Shown piece by piece: positions 1 through 5,830 of a stretch of 6,890 nucleotides of DNA (within the stretch, counting starts at the first letter, position 1; the number at the start of each line of letters is the position of its first letter). Under the pieces are notes generated by a model that did no database searches, was not told the origin of the DNA, and saw nothing but the letters and a program-made list of their open reading frames with translations. Source of the stretch: an uncultured Collinsella sp. (GTDB taxonomy: Bacteria; Actinomycetota; Coriobacteriia; Coriobacteriales; Coriobacteriaceae); assembly GCA_958428675.1 (NCBI GenBank), contig CAUAGV010000090.1, positions 1 through 6,890 on the forward strand. Reading direction: 5' to 3'. The position numbers and the translations under genes were made by a program.

Positions 1-513
1 GCCGACATGCAAATCGCCGAGAACCTGGCCCTCGCCAAGCGTCGCGGCCAGCGTCGCGGCCTTTCGTGGGGCGTCACCAAGGCCGAGAAAGATGAGTACG
101 TTGAGCTGCTCAAGCGCCTGGACCTTGGTCTGGACACGCGTCTCAACGCCAAGGTCGGCCTGCTCTCGGGCGGCCAGCGCCAGGCACTCACCCTGCTGAT
201 GGCCACGCTCACCAGGCCGCGCCTGCTGCTGCTCGACGAGCACACTGCGGCCCTCGACCCCAAGACGGCCTCTAAGGTGCTCAACCTGACCGAGGAGATC
301 GTCGACGAGAACCACCTGACCACGCTCATGGTCACGCACAACATGAACGACGCCATCCGTCTGGGCAACCGTCTGATCATGATGCACGAGGGCCATGTGA
401 TCTACGACGTGGCGGGCGATGAGAAGAAGTCGCTCACCGTGGCCGACCTGCTGCAGAAATTCGAGGAGGTCTCGGGCGGCGAGCTCGCCAACGACCGCAT
501 GCTGCTAAGCTAA
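1..513 (+). CDS. ABC transporter ATP-binding protein, 3' part only
   Basis: This is the C-terminal part of an ABC-transporter nucleotide-binding subunit, which hydrolyses ATP on the inner face of the membrane to drive transport through a partner permease. The reading frame is open from base 1, so the gene begins upstream and the Walker A region lies outside the window; the ATG at 7 is probably internal. Counting from that Met, the ABC signature LSGGQ is at residues 53-57, Walker B with catalytic Glu (RLLLLDE) at 72-78, the D-loop ALDP at 82-85 and the switch His at 111 (VTHNM). The Walker B-D-loop stretch reads DEHTAALDP instead of the more common DEPTSALDP. From memory this resembles the ATPases of uncharacterised TrpXYZ-type/COG1101 systems that work with a soluble binding protein, but the permease is not visible. 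The substrate is unknown. The gene ends at TAA 511-513, directly followed by hairpins. Confidence 0.9.
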   Translation, partial: ADMQIAENLALAKRRGQRRGLSWGVTKAEKDEYVELLKRLDLGLDTRLNAKVGLLSGGQRQALTLLMATLTRPRLLLLDEHTAALDPKTASKVLNLTEEIVDENHLTTLMVTHNMNDAIRLGNRLIMMHEGHVIYDVAGDEKKSLTVADLLQKFEEVSGGELANDRMLLS

Positions 514-551
514 ACCTACCAAAAAGGGACAGGTTTATTTTGGCAGGTTTT
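512..551 (+). terminator. Repeat-type hairpin after the ABC ATPase gene
   Basis: Arms AAACCTACCAAAA (512-524) and TTTTGGCAGGTTT (538-550) pair over 13 positions with one A/C mismatch, leaving a 13-base loop, and the right arm ends in T residues. The left arm begins inside the stop codon of the ATPase gene. The segment 519-533 (CCAAAAAGGGACAGG) is identical to 1621-1635 behind the mscS gene, so this is a member of a dispersed repeat as well as a likely terminator. Confidence 0.6.
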
Positions 552-566
552 ATCTGCGCAAACGTC

Positions 567-606
567 AAAACCGCCGCTAAGGGACAAGCGCCCTTGCGGC
601 GGTTTT
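567..606 (+). terminator. Intrinsic terminator, second behind the ABC ATPase gene
   Basis: A strong GC-rich stem forms between 567-583 and 591-606 (AAAACCGCCGC-t-AAGGG with CCCTTGCGGCGGTTTT, one bulged T at 578), with a 7-base loop and a closing TTTT. The A-run on the left arm would let it work in both directions. It also carries GGGACA at the stem/loop border. It probably gives the final stop to transcription from the ABC transporter operon. Confidence 0.8.
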
Positions 607-633
607 CGCATATTATGTCGATAATCCGATATT
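605..633 (+). promoter_or_regulatory. Possible promoter of the secreted-protein remnant
   Basis: TTCGCA (605-610) and GATATT (628-633) are 17 bases apart and each matches the sigma-70-type consensus at four of six positions. They lie just after the terminator at 567-606 and before the ribosome-binding site at 659-663. A small inverted repeat, CCAGA-cat-TCTGG (637-649), sits just downstream of the -10 box and could be an operator. The match is weak. Confidence 0.25.
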
Positions 634-670
634 CAACCAGACATTCTGGCTAAGGACTAAGGAAACTGCC

Positions 671-834
671 ATGAAAAGACCTCTTCCCCGTCTTGCTTGA
701 CCGCCGCACTCCTTACCGGCGTGCTCGCCGGCGCCCCAGCTTACGCCACCGCGACCGCCCCATCTCAAGTTATCGGCCCGTCCGATGTGATCGGACGGGC
801 TTCTTGGTGGGTATCATGGTTGGACGATCATTAG
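671..834 (+). pseudogene. Remnant of a small secreted protein gene, frameshifted
   Basis: A good ribosome-binding site (AAGGA, 659-663) stands 7 bases before ATG 671. The frame reads MKRPLPRLA and stops at TGA 698-700. Moving to the frame that begins at 700 continues as TAALLTGVLAGAPAYA followed by TATAPSQ and so on, to a TAG at 832-834. Joined by a one-base correction, the two halves form a textbook signal peptide: basic start, hydrophobic core, and an AYA cleavage site. Only about 28 residues would follow, and the last part reads through a terminator-like hairpin (776-800). This suggests that the body of the gene has been lost as well as frameshifted. The product cannot be named. A one-base sequencing error or a very short exported peptide are alternatives. 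The intergenic stretch 514-848 otherwise holds only hairpins and a possible promoter. Confidence 0.45.
776..805 (+). terminator. Perfect 11-bp hairpin before mscS
   Basis: GCCCGTCCGAT (776-786) and ATCGGACGGGC (790-800) are perfectly complementary around a GTG loop and are followed by TTCTT. This looks like the original terminator of the gene whose signal peptide survives at 671. The T-tract is short, so termination may be partial, leaving some read-through into the channel gene. Confidence 0.6.
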
Positions 835-848
835 GAGGTTTTCCCTAC

Positions 849-1616
849 ATGGAATTGTTTGAGCCGATTCTTCATTTCTTTGAGCAACGGTGGGTCCACA
901 ACATCATCTGGGCCGTCATCTTGGCGATAGGCACCGCCGTCGCCGCCAAGGTCGTATCCAAGACCCTGAACCATCTGCTTAACCGAGACGATAACCCGCT
1001 TCCGGCATCGAGTATCTTCATCAACATCGCGCGGGCCGTCATCTGGATGATCGGCGGCAGCTTTATCCTCGACAACTGCTTTGGCATTAACGCAAACGCC
1101 CTCGTTGCCGCTCTTGGCGTCGGCGGCATCGCCATTTCGCTCGGCTTTCAGGACACGCTGTCAAACCTTATCGGCGGCATGCAGGTGACCTTTATGGGCA
1201 TCATCAAGCCCGGCGACAATATCGAGGTCGGCGGCGTATCCGGCGTGGTCCAAGACATCACTTGGCGCCATACAACGATTGAGGATGCCTGTGGACAGAC
1301 CATCATTGTGCCCAACTCCAACATTTCCAAGAACACACTCGTGCATTTGATGCCCTTTGGGCGCGTGGCCGTGCCCGTTGCCGTAAAGGACACGTCCAAG
1401 TGGGCTTCCCTTGACGTGCTGGCAGACGAGCTGACCAGCGCCACCAAGGCCGCCGTGCTTCCCATCTCGGGCTTTGACAAGGAGCCCTACGTACTCTTTA
1501 GCGAAATCGGCGACTTTGGCATCAAAGGAAAGATCATCTTTATCGTCAGCGACGACAGCACTACTTTCACGGCAGCCGACGCCTGCATCCGTGCCATCGC
1601 CCCCATCATCGCCTAA
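849..1616 (+). CDS. Small-conductance mechanosensitive channel (MscS family)
   Basis: A membrane channel of the MscS family, which opens under membrane tension to release solutes during osmotic downshock. I start it at ATG 849 because AGGAGG (833-838) precedes it by 10 bases; the frame is open back to 693 but that part overlaps the terminator and gives a basic, unrelated sequence. The 255-residue product is somewhat shorter than E. coli MscS (286). Hydrophobic segments lie near residues 14-36 and 55-80. They are followed by the pore-lining third helix (NALVAALGVGGIAISLGFQ) and the most conserved part of the family (DTLSNLIGGMQVTFMG...KPGDNIEVGGVSGVV), then the beta-domain with TIIVPNS and an alpha/beta C-terminal region. 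It seems to be transcribed alone: a terminator-like hairpin lies upstream and another follows the stop. Family assignment is secure; conductance and ion preference cannot be read. Confidence 0.9.
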   Translation: MELFEPILHFFEQRWVHNIIWAVILAIGTAVAAKVVSKTLNHLLNRDDNPLPASSIFINIARAVIWMIGGSFILDNCFGINANALVAALGVGGIAISLGFQDTLSNLIGGMQVTFMGIIKPGDNIEVGGVSGVVQDITWRHTTIEDACGQTIIVPNSNISKNTLVHLMPFGRVAVPVAVKDTSKWASLDVLADELTSATKAAVLPISGFDKEPYVLFSEIGDFGIKGKIIFIVSDDSTTFTAADACIRAIAPIIA

Positions 1617-1653
1617 CCCGCCAAAAAGGGACAGGCACCTTTGTGGTGGTTTT
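1615..1653 (+). terminator. Repeat-type hairpin terminator after mscS
   Basis: Bases 1618-1629 pair with 1638-1649 with one G-T wobble and one A/G mismatch, and the outer AA of the stop codon pairs with TT. The loop is 8 bases and the tail is TTTT. It carries the same 15-base core CCAAAAAGGGACAGG (1621-1635) as 519-533 and the same GGTTTT end as three other hairpins here. Confidence 0.7.
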
Positions 1654-1680
1654 CATTCGTGGTACCATGGTTCATATAGT
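1652..1680 (+). promoter_or_regulatory. Candidate promoter of the ParB/BMP - phosphoesterase unit
   Basis: TATAGT (1675-1680) matches five of six bases of a -10 box. TTCATT (1652-1657) stands 17 bases upstream as a poor -35 (three of six). It begins right after the terminator of the previous gene, and the implied transcript would start about 20 bases before the ATG at 1708, close to the AAGGGAG ribosome-binding site (1694-1700). Confidence 0.35.
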
Positions 1681-1707
1681 TGTTTAAACGACTAAGGGAG
1701 CAACATC

Positions 1708-3624
1708 ATGGAAGAGGCCTATCGTCAAGCACGCAAGCGCGGCGAGCAGGGACGCCGTCGCGCCATCAGCCAAAGCGAGCACCCGTACCTTACGGACCTC
1801 GACAGCCTCGTTGCCCAGCTCCCCTTAGGTCAGCGAGAGAATGTCGGCCTAAGGGCTATTCCGCTCGAAATGGTCGTCGGCACAGTCACCAAAGGCCGTC
1901 AGTCCGCCTTTTCATGCAACTTTATGCCCCTGCTGCCGTTTAACACTGAGTTCGCCCGCAAGTGGTCCAACCTCTACGACATCCAGGTAACCGAGGGCTA
2001 TCGCGATCCCATCATCGTCACCGAGTTCATGCATCGGTTCTATGTCCAGGAAGGCAACAAACGCGTCAGTGTCCTCAAATTCCTAGACGCTCCAACGGTT
2101 TCGGCCAGGGTCACCCGTCTCTACCCCGGCACATGGGATTCCGTCGAAAGCCGCCTGTACGGTGAATTCTGCGCGTTTTGGCGCGTCTGCCCCCTATACG
2201 AAATCGAGTTCTCGCGTGAGGGAAGCTACGAGACGCTCGCCAAGATGCTCGGTCGGAACCTTATCGAAAAATGGCCGCAGAAAAAGGTCGACTACCTGCG
2301 CCACACCTTCCTGCTCTTTAAGCGCGCCTACCTTCGCGCAGGCGGCGACCACCTGGACATTACGCCCGCCGACGCCATGCTCGTCTACCTCAATGTGTAC
2401 AACCAGGACCGCCTGCTGGATACGCCGACGGATATCGTCGTAAACCGCCTGTGCAAGATTTGGCGCGAGCTGGTCATTGCCGGCAAAAACGACGAGGACA
2501 AGGTCGATCTTGTCGAAGCGCCGAGCGTCGATGAGGAGGAGTCGCCCGCCAAGTCCACCTCCGGCGTGCTCAACTTCTTTATGGGCAAGACTGTCTATTC
2601 GGCGGCCAACCCCCTGCGTATCGCCTTTATCCATGAGTTCCCCTGTGCGGCGTCGAGCTGGGACAGTCTGCACGACCAAGGACGTCAGTATCTCGATGAG
2701 CACTTTGACGGTATCGTGCGCACCGAGGCGTTCGAAGACTGTCACGATCCGGACGTGTTCTACGCCGCCGTGGAAACGGCTGTCAAACATGGAGACAACG
2801 TCATCTTCTCGACCTCGCACCGCCTGATGGAATACACGCTCAGAGCTGCCGTTGAGTATCCCCAGGTTCGGTTCCTTAACTGCTCTATCGGCCTTCCCCA
2901 CCAAAGCGTCCGTTCGTACTTTGGCAAGATGTACGAGGCCAAGTTCCTCCTGGGCGCCCTTGCCGCCAGCATGGCGGACAACCATCGCATCGGCTACCAC
3001 GCGTCGGTCTTCGCATCCGGCGCGCTCAGCGAGATCAATGCCTTTGCCATCGGTGCCTCGCTGCTCGACCCCCGCGCGCAAATTATCCTCACCTGGGGCG
3101 ATGTGCCCGCCGGCGGTCTCGCCGAGGCCATGTGCCGCGAAAGCGTGAGCGTCATGACCGGCGCTGACATGTCAAAGTCGCTCGAAGACCCTACGGCCTA
3201 CGGACTCCACCGCCTGGTCGATGGCAAGGTTACCGGCATCGCCATGCCGGTATGGAACTGGGGCCGTTACTACGAGCTCATCGTTCGCAGCCTTCTGCAC
3301 GGCACGTGGGACGAGACCAGCGATGACAACCAAGTGCGCGCCGTCAACTACTGGTACGGCATGAGCTCCGGCGTTATCGACATCCGTTACGCTCCGGGCC
3401 TACCCTACCAGACGCGCAAACTCGTGCAGTTGCTCCGCAACGGCATTGTCGAGGGATCCATCAACCCCTTTGGCGGCGAGCTCCACAGTCAGAACGGCGT
3501 GGTACAGATCGAAGGCTTCCCTCCGCTGCCGAGCACGCAGATTGTCGAGATGAATTGGCTGGCGGATAACGTGGTAGGCACCATTCCGCAGCTCGACGAT
3601 GAGCCGAAAGTCCCTGCCCTATGA
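1708..3624 (+). CDS. Cytoplasmic ParB-like/BMP-domain fusion protein
   Basis: This 638-residue protein starts at ATG 1708, 7 bases after AAGGGAG. Residues 1-20 are basic and there is no signal peptide, lipobox or membrane segment, so it should stay in the cytoplasm. Residues about 45-140 look like a ParB/Srx-type module: IPLEMVVGTV, then PIIVTE, then YVQEGNKRVSVLKFL, where GNKR stands in for the GHRR-type motif. Residues about 165-265 are a helical region, followed by an acidic linker (262-280). From about 303 (LRIAFIHE) to about 595 the protein resembles the BMP/PnrA (Med) substrate-binding family, which binds nucleosides in ABC uptake systems; typical pieces are AKFLLGALAA, HRIGY and EINAFAIGA followed by DPRAQIILTW. 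BMP proteins are normally exported lipoproteins, so an intracellular fused form more likely senses or handles a nucleoside-like ligand. That role is inference. The stop overlaps the next gene by ATGA, so the two are coupled. Databases probably label it a BMP-family transporter protein. Confidence 0.8.
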   Translation: MEEAYRQARKRGEQGRRRAISQSEHPYLTDLDSLVAQLPLGQRENVGLRAIPLEMVVGTVTKGRQSAFSCNFMPLLPFNTEFARKWSNLYDIQVTEGYRDPIIVTEFMHRFYVQEGNKRVSVLKFLDAPTVSARVTRLYPGTWDSVESRLYGEFCAFWRVCPLYEIEFSREGSYETLAKMLGRNLIEKWPQKKVDYLRHTFLLFKRAYLRAGGDHLDITPADAMLVYLNVYNQDRLLDTPTDIVVNRLCKIWRELVIAGKNDEDKVDLVEAPSVDEEESPAKSTSGVLNFFMGKTVYSAANPLRIAFIHEFPCAASSWDSLHDQGRQYLDEHFDGIVRTEAFEDCHDPDVFYAAVETAVKHGDNVIFSTSHRLMEYTLRAAVEYPQVRFLNCSIGLPHQSVRSYFGKMYEAKFLLGALAASMADNHRIGYHASVFASGALSEINAFAIGASLLDPRAQIILTWGDVPAGGLAEAMCRESVSVMTGADMSKSLEDPTAYGLHRLVDGKVTGIAMPVWNWGRYYELIVRSLLHGTWDETSDDNQVRAVNYWYGMSSGVIDIRYAPGLPYQTRKLVQLLRNGIVEGSINPFGGELHSQNGVVQIEGFPPLPSTQIVEMNWLADNVVGTIPQLDDEPKVPAL

Positions 3625-4331
3625 AAATCCTTGCCATAGCCGATACCGAAGAACGATGCCTTTGGGAGTGCTTTCGCAAGGAACGCTTTGAGGGCGTCGA
3701 CCTGATTTTGTCCGCCGGCGATCTGGACCCGGACTATCTTGAGTTTTTGGTTACGGTCATCAACAAACCGCTCATCTACGTGCGCGGCAATCACGATGAC
3801 CGCTACGCACGTCATGCACCGGGTGGATGTATCTGCGTAGAGGACAGCGTGTACACGTACCGAGGGATTCGCATTGCGGGCCTTGGCGGGTCCATGCGTT
3901 ATCGCGACGGCGCCAACATGTACACCGAACGCGAGATGTCCAAGCGCATGCGTAAGCTGTCGCGTAAGGTTAGGATGGTCGGCGGGTGCGACATTCTGCT
4001 TACCCATGCACCCGCCGCCGGTATGGGTGATCTGGACGATCTGCCGCATCGAGGATTCGAGTGTTTTAACACAGCACTCGAATCCTGGAATCCCGACTAC
4101 ATGGTGCACGGGCATGTGCACCAAAGCTACGGTTGCGATTTTCAGCGCGAGCGTCAGCATGTGTGTGGAACGACGATCATCAACGCCTGCGGCTATACGC
4201 AGTTTGAGCTCGACCAGACGCACTACCCCATCCGCGGCTGGCAAGCAGCTTGGCTCAACTCACAAACCATGCGCCGCGAGCTCAAACGCCACGAAGCCAT
4301 CGAGTCTTCAACAGCCAGAACACCCTGGTAA
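3621..4331 (+). CDS. Calcineurin-like metallophosphoesterase
   Basis: A 236-residue soluble phosphoesterase of the calcineurin-like (YfcE/Icc-type) superfamily, which uses two metal ions to cleave phosphate mono- or diesters. Conserved blocks in order are GD at 33-34 (SAGDLD), GNHD at 56-59, THAP at 128-131 and GHVH at 164-167, all metal-binding or catalytic positions. The first block, usually DxH, reads D8-T9-E10, so the metal-binding His is replaced by Glu. The start codon is inside the stop of the preceding ParB/BMP gene (ATGA, 3621-3624). No good ribosome-binding site is seen, which points to coupled re-initiation and roughly matched expression. Substrate is not readable; a cyclic nucleotide, nucleotide or other phosphoester would fit the nucleoside-binding-type partner, but this is inference. 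The last 20 or so residues are polar and probably disordered. The gene ends in TAA 4329-4331, inside a perfect inverted repeat. Confidence 0.85.
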   Translation: MKILAIADTEERCLWECFRKERFEGVDLILSAGDLDPDYLEFLVTVINKPLIYVRGNHDDRYARHAPGGCICVEDSVYTYRGIRIAGLGGSMRYRDGANMYTEREMSKRMRKLSRKVRMVGGCDILLTHAPAAGMGDLDDLPHRGFECFNTALESWNPDYMVHGHVHQSYGCDFQRERQHVCGTTIINACGYTQFELDQTHYPIRGWQAAWLNSQTMRRELKRHEAIESSTARTPW

Positions 4332-4370
4332 CCACCATAAAGGGGACACTGTCCCCTTTATGGTGGTTTT
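4330..4370 (+). terminator. 19-bp perfect inverted repeat, terminator
   Basis: AACCACCATAAAGGGGACA (4330-4348) is repeated exactly in inverted form at 4350-4368 around a single C, followed by TT. The left arm uses the last two bases of the phosphoesterase stop codon. The core GGGACA and the tail GGTTTT match the hairpins at 512, 567 and 1615. It serves as a terminator for the + strand unit, and its perfection suggests a REP-like mobile palindrome that has been kept recently. Confidence 0.8.
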
Positions 4371-4381
4371 GACGCGATAGC

Positions 4382-4421
4382 AAGAAACCCGGTCCTGCAC
4401 AAGGCAGAACCGGGTTTCTTT
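4382..4421. terminator. Bidirectional terminator between convergent operons
   Basis: AAGAAACCCGGT (4382-4393) pairs with ACCGGGTTTCTT (4409-4420). After a C/A mismatch, CTGC (4395-4398) pairs with GCAG (4404-4407) around a 5-base loop. A-rich and T-rich ends let it terminate both the + strand unit and the - strand rplK-rplA transcript, whose last stop codon is at 4457-4459. It lacks the GGGACA core of the other hairpins. Confidence 0.85.
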
Positions 4422-4456
4422 AGCAATGCTTGCTGTACTCAGGCAGTAACTAGCAG

Positions 4457-5164
4457 TTACTCAGCCAGGAAGTCACGCTGGACAGCGGGATCGACCTTGA
4501 CGCCAGGGCCCATGGTGGAAGACACGGAGATGGACTTGACGTACTTGCCCTTAGCAGAAGAGGGCTTGACGCGCAGAATCTCGGTGTACAGGGCAGCGTA
4601 GTTCTCGACGAGCTGCTGCTCAGAGAAGGACTTCTTGCCCAGGGGCACGTGGCAGATGCCGTAGCGGTCGGCGCGGTACTCAACGCGGCCAGCCTTGAGC
4701 TCGGAGACCATCTTGGCGACGTCCATGGTCACGGTGCCGAGCTTGGGGTTCGGCATGAGACCACGGGGACCAAGGATCTTACCGATGCGGCCAACCTTGG
4801 CCATCATGTTCGGCGTAGCGATAGCGGCGTCGAAGTTGATCTCGCCCTTCTGGATCTGGGCGACGAGCTCGTCAGAACCGATGATGTCGGCGCCGGCAGC
4901 CTCGGCCTCGCGGGCCTTCTCGCCCTCGGCGAAGACGGCAACACGAACGGTCTTGCCGGTGCCGTGGGGCAGGGAGATGGAACCACGGATGTTCTGGTCA
5001 GCCTTACGAGTATCGATGCCCAGACGGAAGTGGGCCTCGACGGTCTCGTCGAACTTGGCGGTGTCGAGCTCCTTGATGAGCTTGGCAGCCTGAAGGGGGG
5101 TGTAGAGCGTGGCGCGGTCGATCTTCTCGGCAGCGGCGTTATAGCTCTTACCATGCTTAGCCAT
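4457..5164 (-). CDS. rplA: 50S ribosomal protein L1
   Basis: L1 binds the mobile stalk of 23S rRNA near the E site, helps release deacylated tRNA, and in many bacteria represses its own mRNA. The 235-residue length is normal. The signature runs from TPNMMAKVGRIGKILGPRGLMPNPKLGTVT (about 117-146), and TMG at 217-219 matches the RNA-contacting Thr-Met-Gly of the family. I start it at 5164 (MAKHGK): AGGAGG at 5173-5178 is 8 bases before this ATG but only 2 before the in-frame ATG at 5170, and MAKHGK is the usual L1 beginning. It is the last gene of the block, 117 bases after rplK, with a leader carrying three hairpins between them and a terminator after it. Confidence 0.98.
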   Translation of the reverse strand: MAKHGKSYNAAAEKIDRATLYTPLQAAKLIKELDTAKFDETVEAHFRLGIDTRKADQNIRGSISLPHGTGKTVRVAVFAEGEKAREAEAAGADIIGSDELVAQIQKGEINFDAAIATPNMMAKVGRIGKILGPRGLMPNPKLGTVTMDVAKMVSELKAGRVEYRADRYGICHVPLGKKSFSEQQLVENYAALYTEILRVKPSSAKGKYVKSISVSSTMGPGVKVDPAVQRDFLAE

Positions 5165-5172
5165 CTGCATTA

Positions 5173-5207
5173 CCTCCTGTGGTTAAACGGGCGTGAGCCC
5201 TCCCACA
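5173..5207 (-). promoter_or_regulatory. Candidate L1-binding autoregulatory hairpin and rplA Shine-Dalgarno
   Basis: On the - strand RNA, UGUGG (5207-5203) pairs with CCACA (5182-5178), and GGGC (5200-5197) pairs with GCCC (5192-5189) around a UCAC loop. The two stems are joined by an asymmetric internal loop, GA on one side and GUUUAA on the other. The 23S rRNA L1 site has the same plan, with a GUGGGAGGC strand and a CCAC closing strand. The last paired base is the first base of AGGAGG (5178-5173), so L1 bound here would hide the rplA start. Feedback by L1 is established for the family; its use of this site is inference. Confidence 0.55.
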
Positions 5208-5214
5208 TCGTATC

Positions 5215-5232
5215 GTGTGCCCTATTGCACAC
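5215..5232 (-). other. 6-bp hairpin in the rplK-rplA leader
   Basis: GTGTGC (5215-5220) and GCACAC (5227-5232) are perfect inverted copies with a 6-base loop. It lies between the long stem after rplK and the candidate L1 site, and may act as a spacer helix in the folded leader. Confidence 0.4.
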
Positions 5233-5237
5233 ATTTA

Positions 5238-5263
5238 ACGGGCGCCCCGGTCGGAGCACCCGT
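5238..5263 (-). other. 11-bp stem after rplK, possible attenuator
   Basis: On the - strand, ACGGGTGCTCC and GGGGCGCCCGT pair completely if two G-U wobbles are allowed, around a GACC loop, 18 bases after the rplK stop. The following sequence (TTAAAT) is too poor in T for a strong terminator. It could lower read-through into rplA, protect the rplK message from 3' decay, or be part of the leader fold. Confidence 0.45.
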
Positions 5264-5281
5264 CATTACCATAAGAAATCG

Positions 5282-5710
5282 CTACTCAGCGATGGTGACG
5301 CCCATGGAACGGGCGGTACCGGCGATGATCTTCTTGGCGGCGTCAATGTCGTTGGCATTGAGGTCCGGCATCTTGATCTCGGCGATCTTGGTGAGCTGCT
5401 CCTGGGAGAGCTGACCAACCTTGTCGGCCTGGGGCTTAGCGGAACCAGACTTGAGGTTCAGCTCCTTCTTGATGAGGTGAGCCGCCGGCGGGGTCTTGGT
5501 GATGAAGGAGAAGGACTTATCCTCGTAGACAGAGATCTCAACGGGGATAATGTCGCCCTTCTTGTCCTGCGTCTCGGCGTTAAAGGCCTGGCAGAACTGC
5601 ATGATGTTCACGCCAGCAGCGCCCAGGGCGGGGCCGACGGGAGGAGCGGGGTTAGCTGCACCAGCAGGAATCTGGAGCTTAATGACGTTGGCAACCTTCT
5701 TCTCAGCCAT
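5282..5710 (-). CDS. rplK: 50S ribosomal protein L11
   Basis: L11 sits at the base of the ribosomal stalk, contacts the GTPase-associated region of 23S rRNA, and is needed for factor-dependent GTPase control. The 142-residue protein shows the N-terminal proline-rich thiostrepton-site motif PAPPVGPALGAAGVNIMQFC (about 22-41) and the C-terminal RNA-binding domain (about 70-142, ending TARSMGVTI). The start is placed at 5710 (MAEKK): AAGGA at 5717-5721 is 6 bases before it, whereas the in-frame ATG at 5716 directly abuts the ribosome-binding site. A 120-base gap separates it from nusG upstream; this gap holds repeated AGAAGCAC words and may contain a separate rplKA promoter, but I see no convincing -35/-10 pair. 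Confidence 0.98.
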   Translation of the reverse strand: MAEKKVANVIKLQIPAGAANPAPPVGPALGAAGVNIMQFCQAFNAETQDKKGDIIPVEISVYEDKSFSFITKTPPAAHLIKKELNLKSGSAKPQADKVGQLSQEQLTKIAEIKMPDLNANDIDAAKKIIAGTARSMGVTIAE

Positions 5711-5830
5711 GGTCATTCCTTTCGAATCACGAGTGTGAAGTACTTGCTATATCGTAAGCACGCACGTGTTAGAAGCACTCCTGAGATGAGCAGTCACAGA
5801 AGAAGCACGCTCGCGCGAACGGACGAAAAC

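Noticed and set aside
692..702. Programmed -1 frameshift in the signal-peptide gene
   Set aside because: No X-XXY-YYZ slippery heptamer precedes the TGA, and the product after a shift would be only a signal peptide and a short tail.
693..848. N-terminal extension of MscS by 52 residues
   Set aside because: It is Arg-rich, overlaps the signal-peptide remnant and the hairpin at 776-800, and the AGGAGG at 833-838 clearly serves ATG 849.
2194..3081. 295-residue open frame on the - strand inside the ParB/BMP gene
   Set aside because: It is antisense to a well-supported protein, has no recognisable domain, and is the kind of long shadow frame common in GC-rich DNA.
3489..4244. 251-residue open frame on the - strand across the phosphoesterase gene
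   Set aside because: The opposite strand carries all the phosphoesterase motifs; this frame has no domain or start signal.
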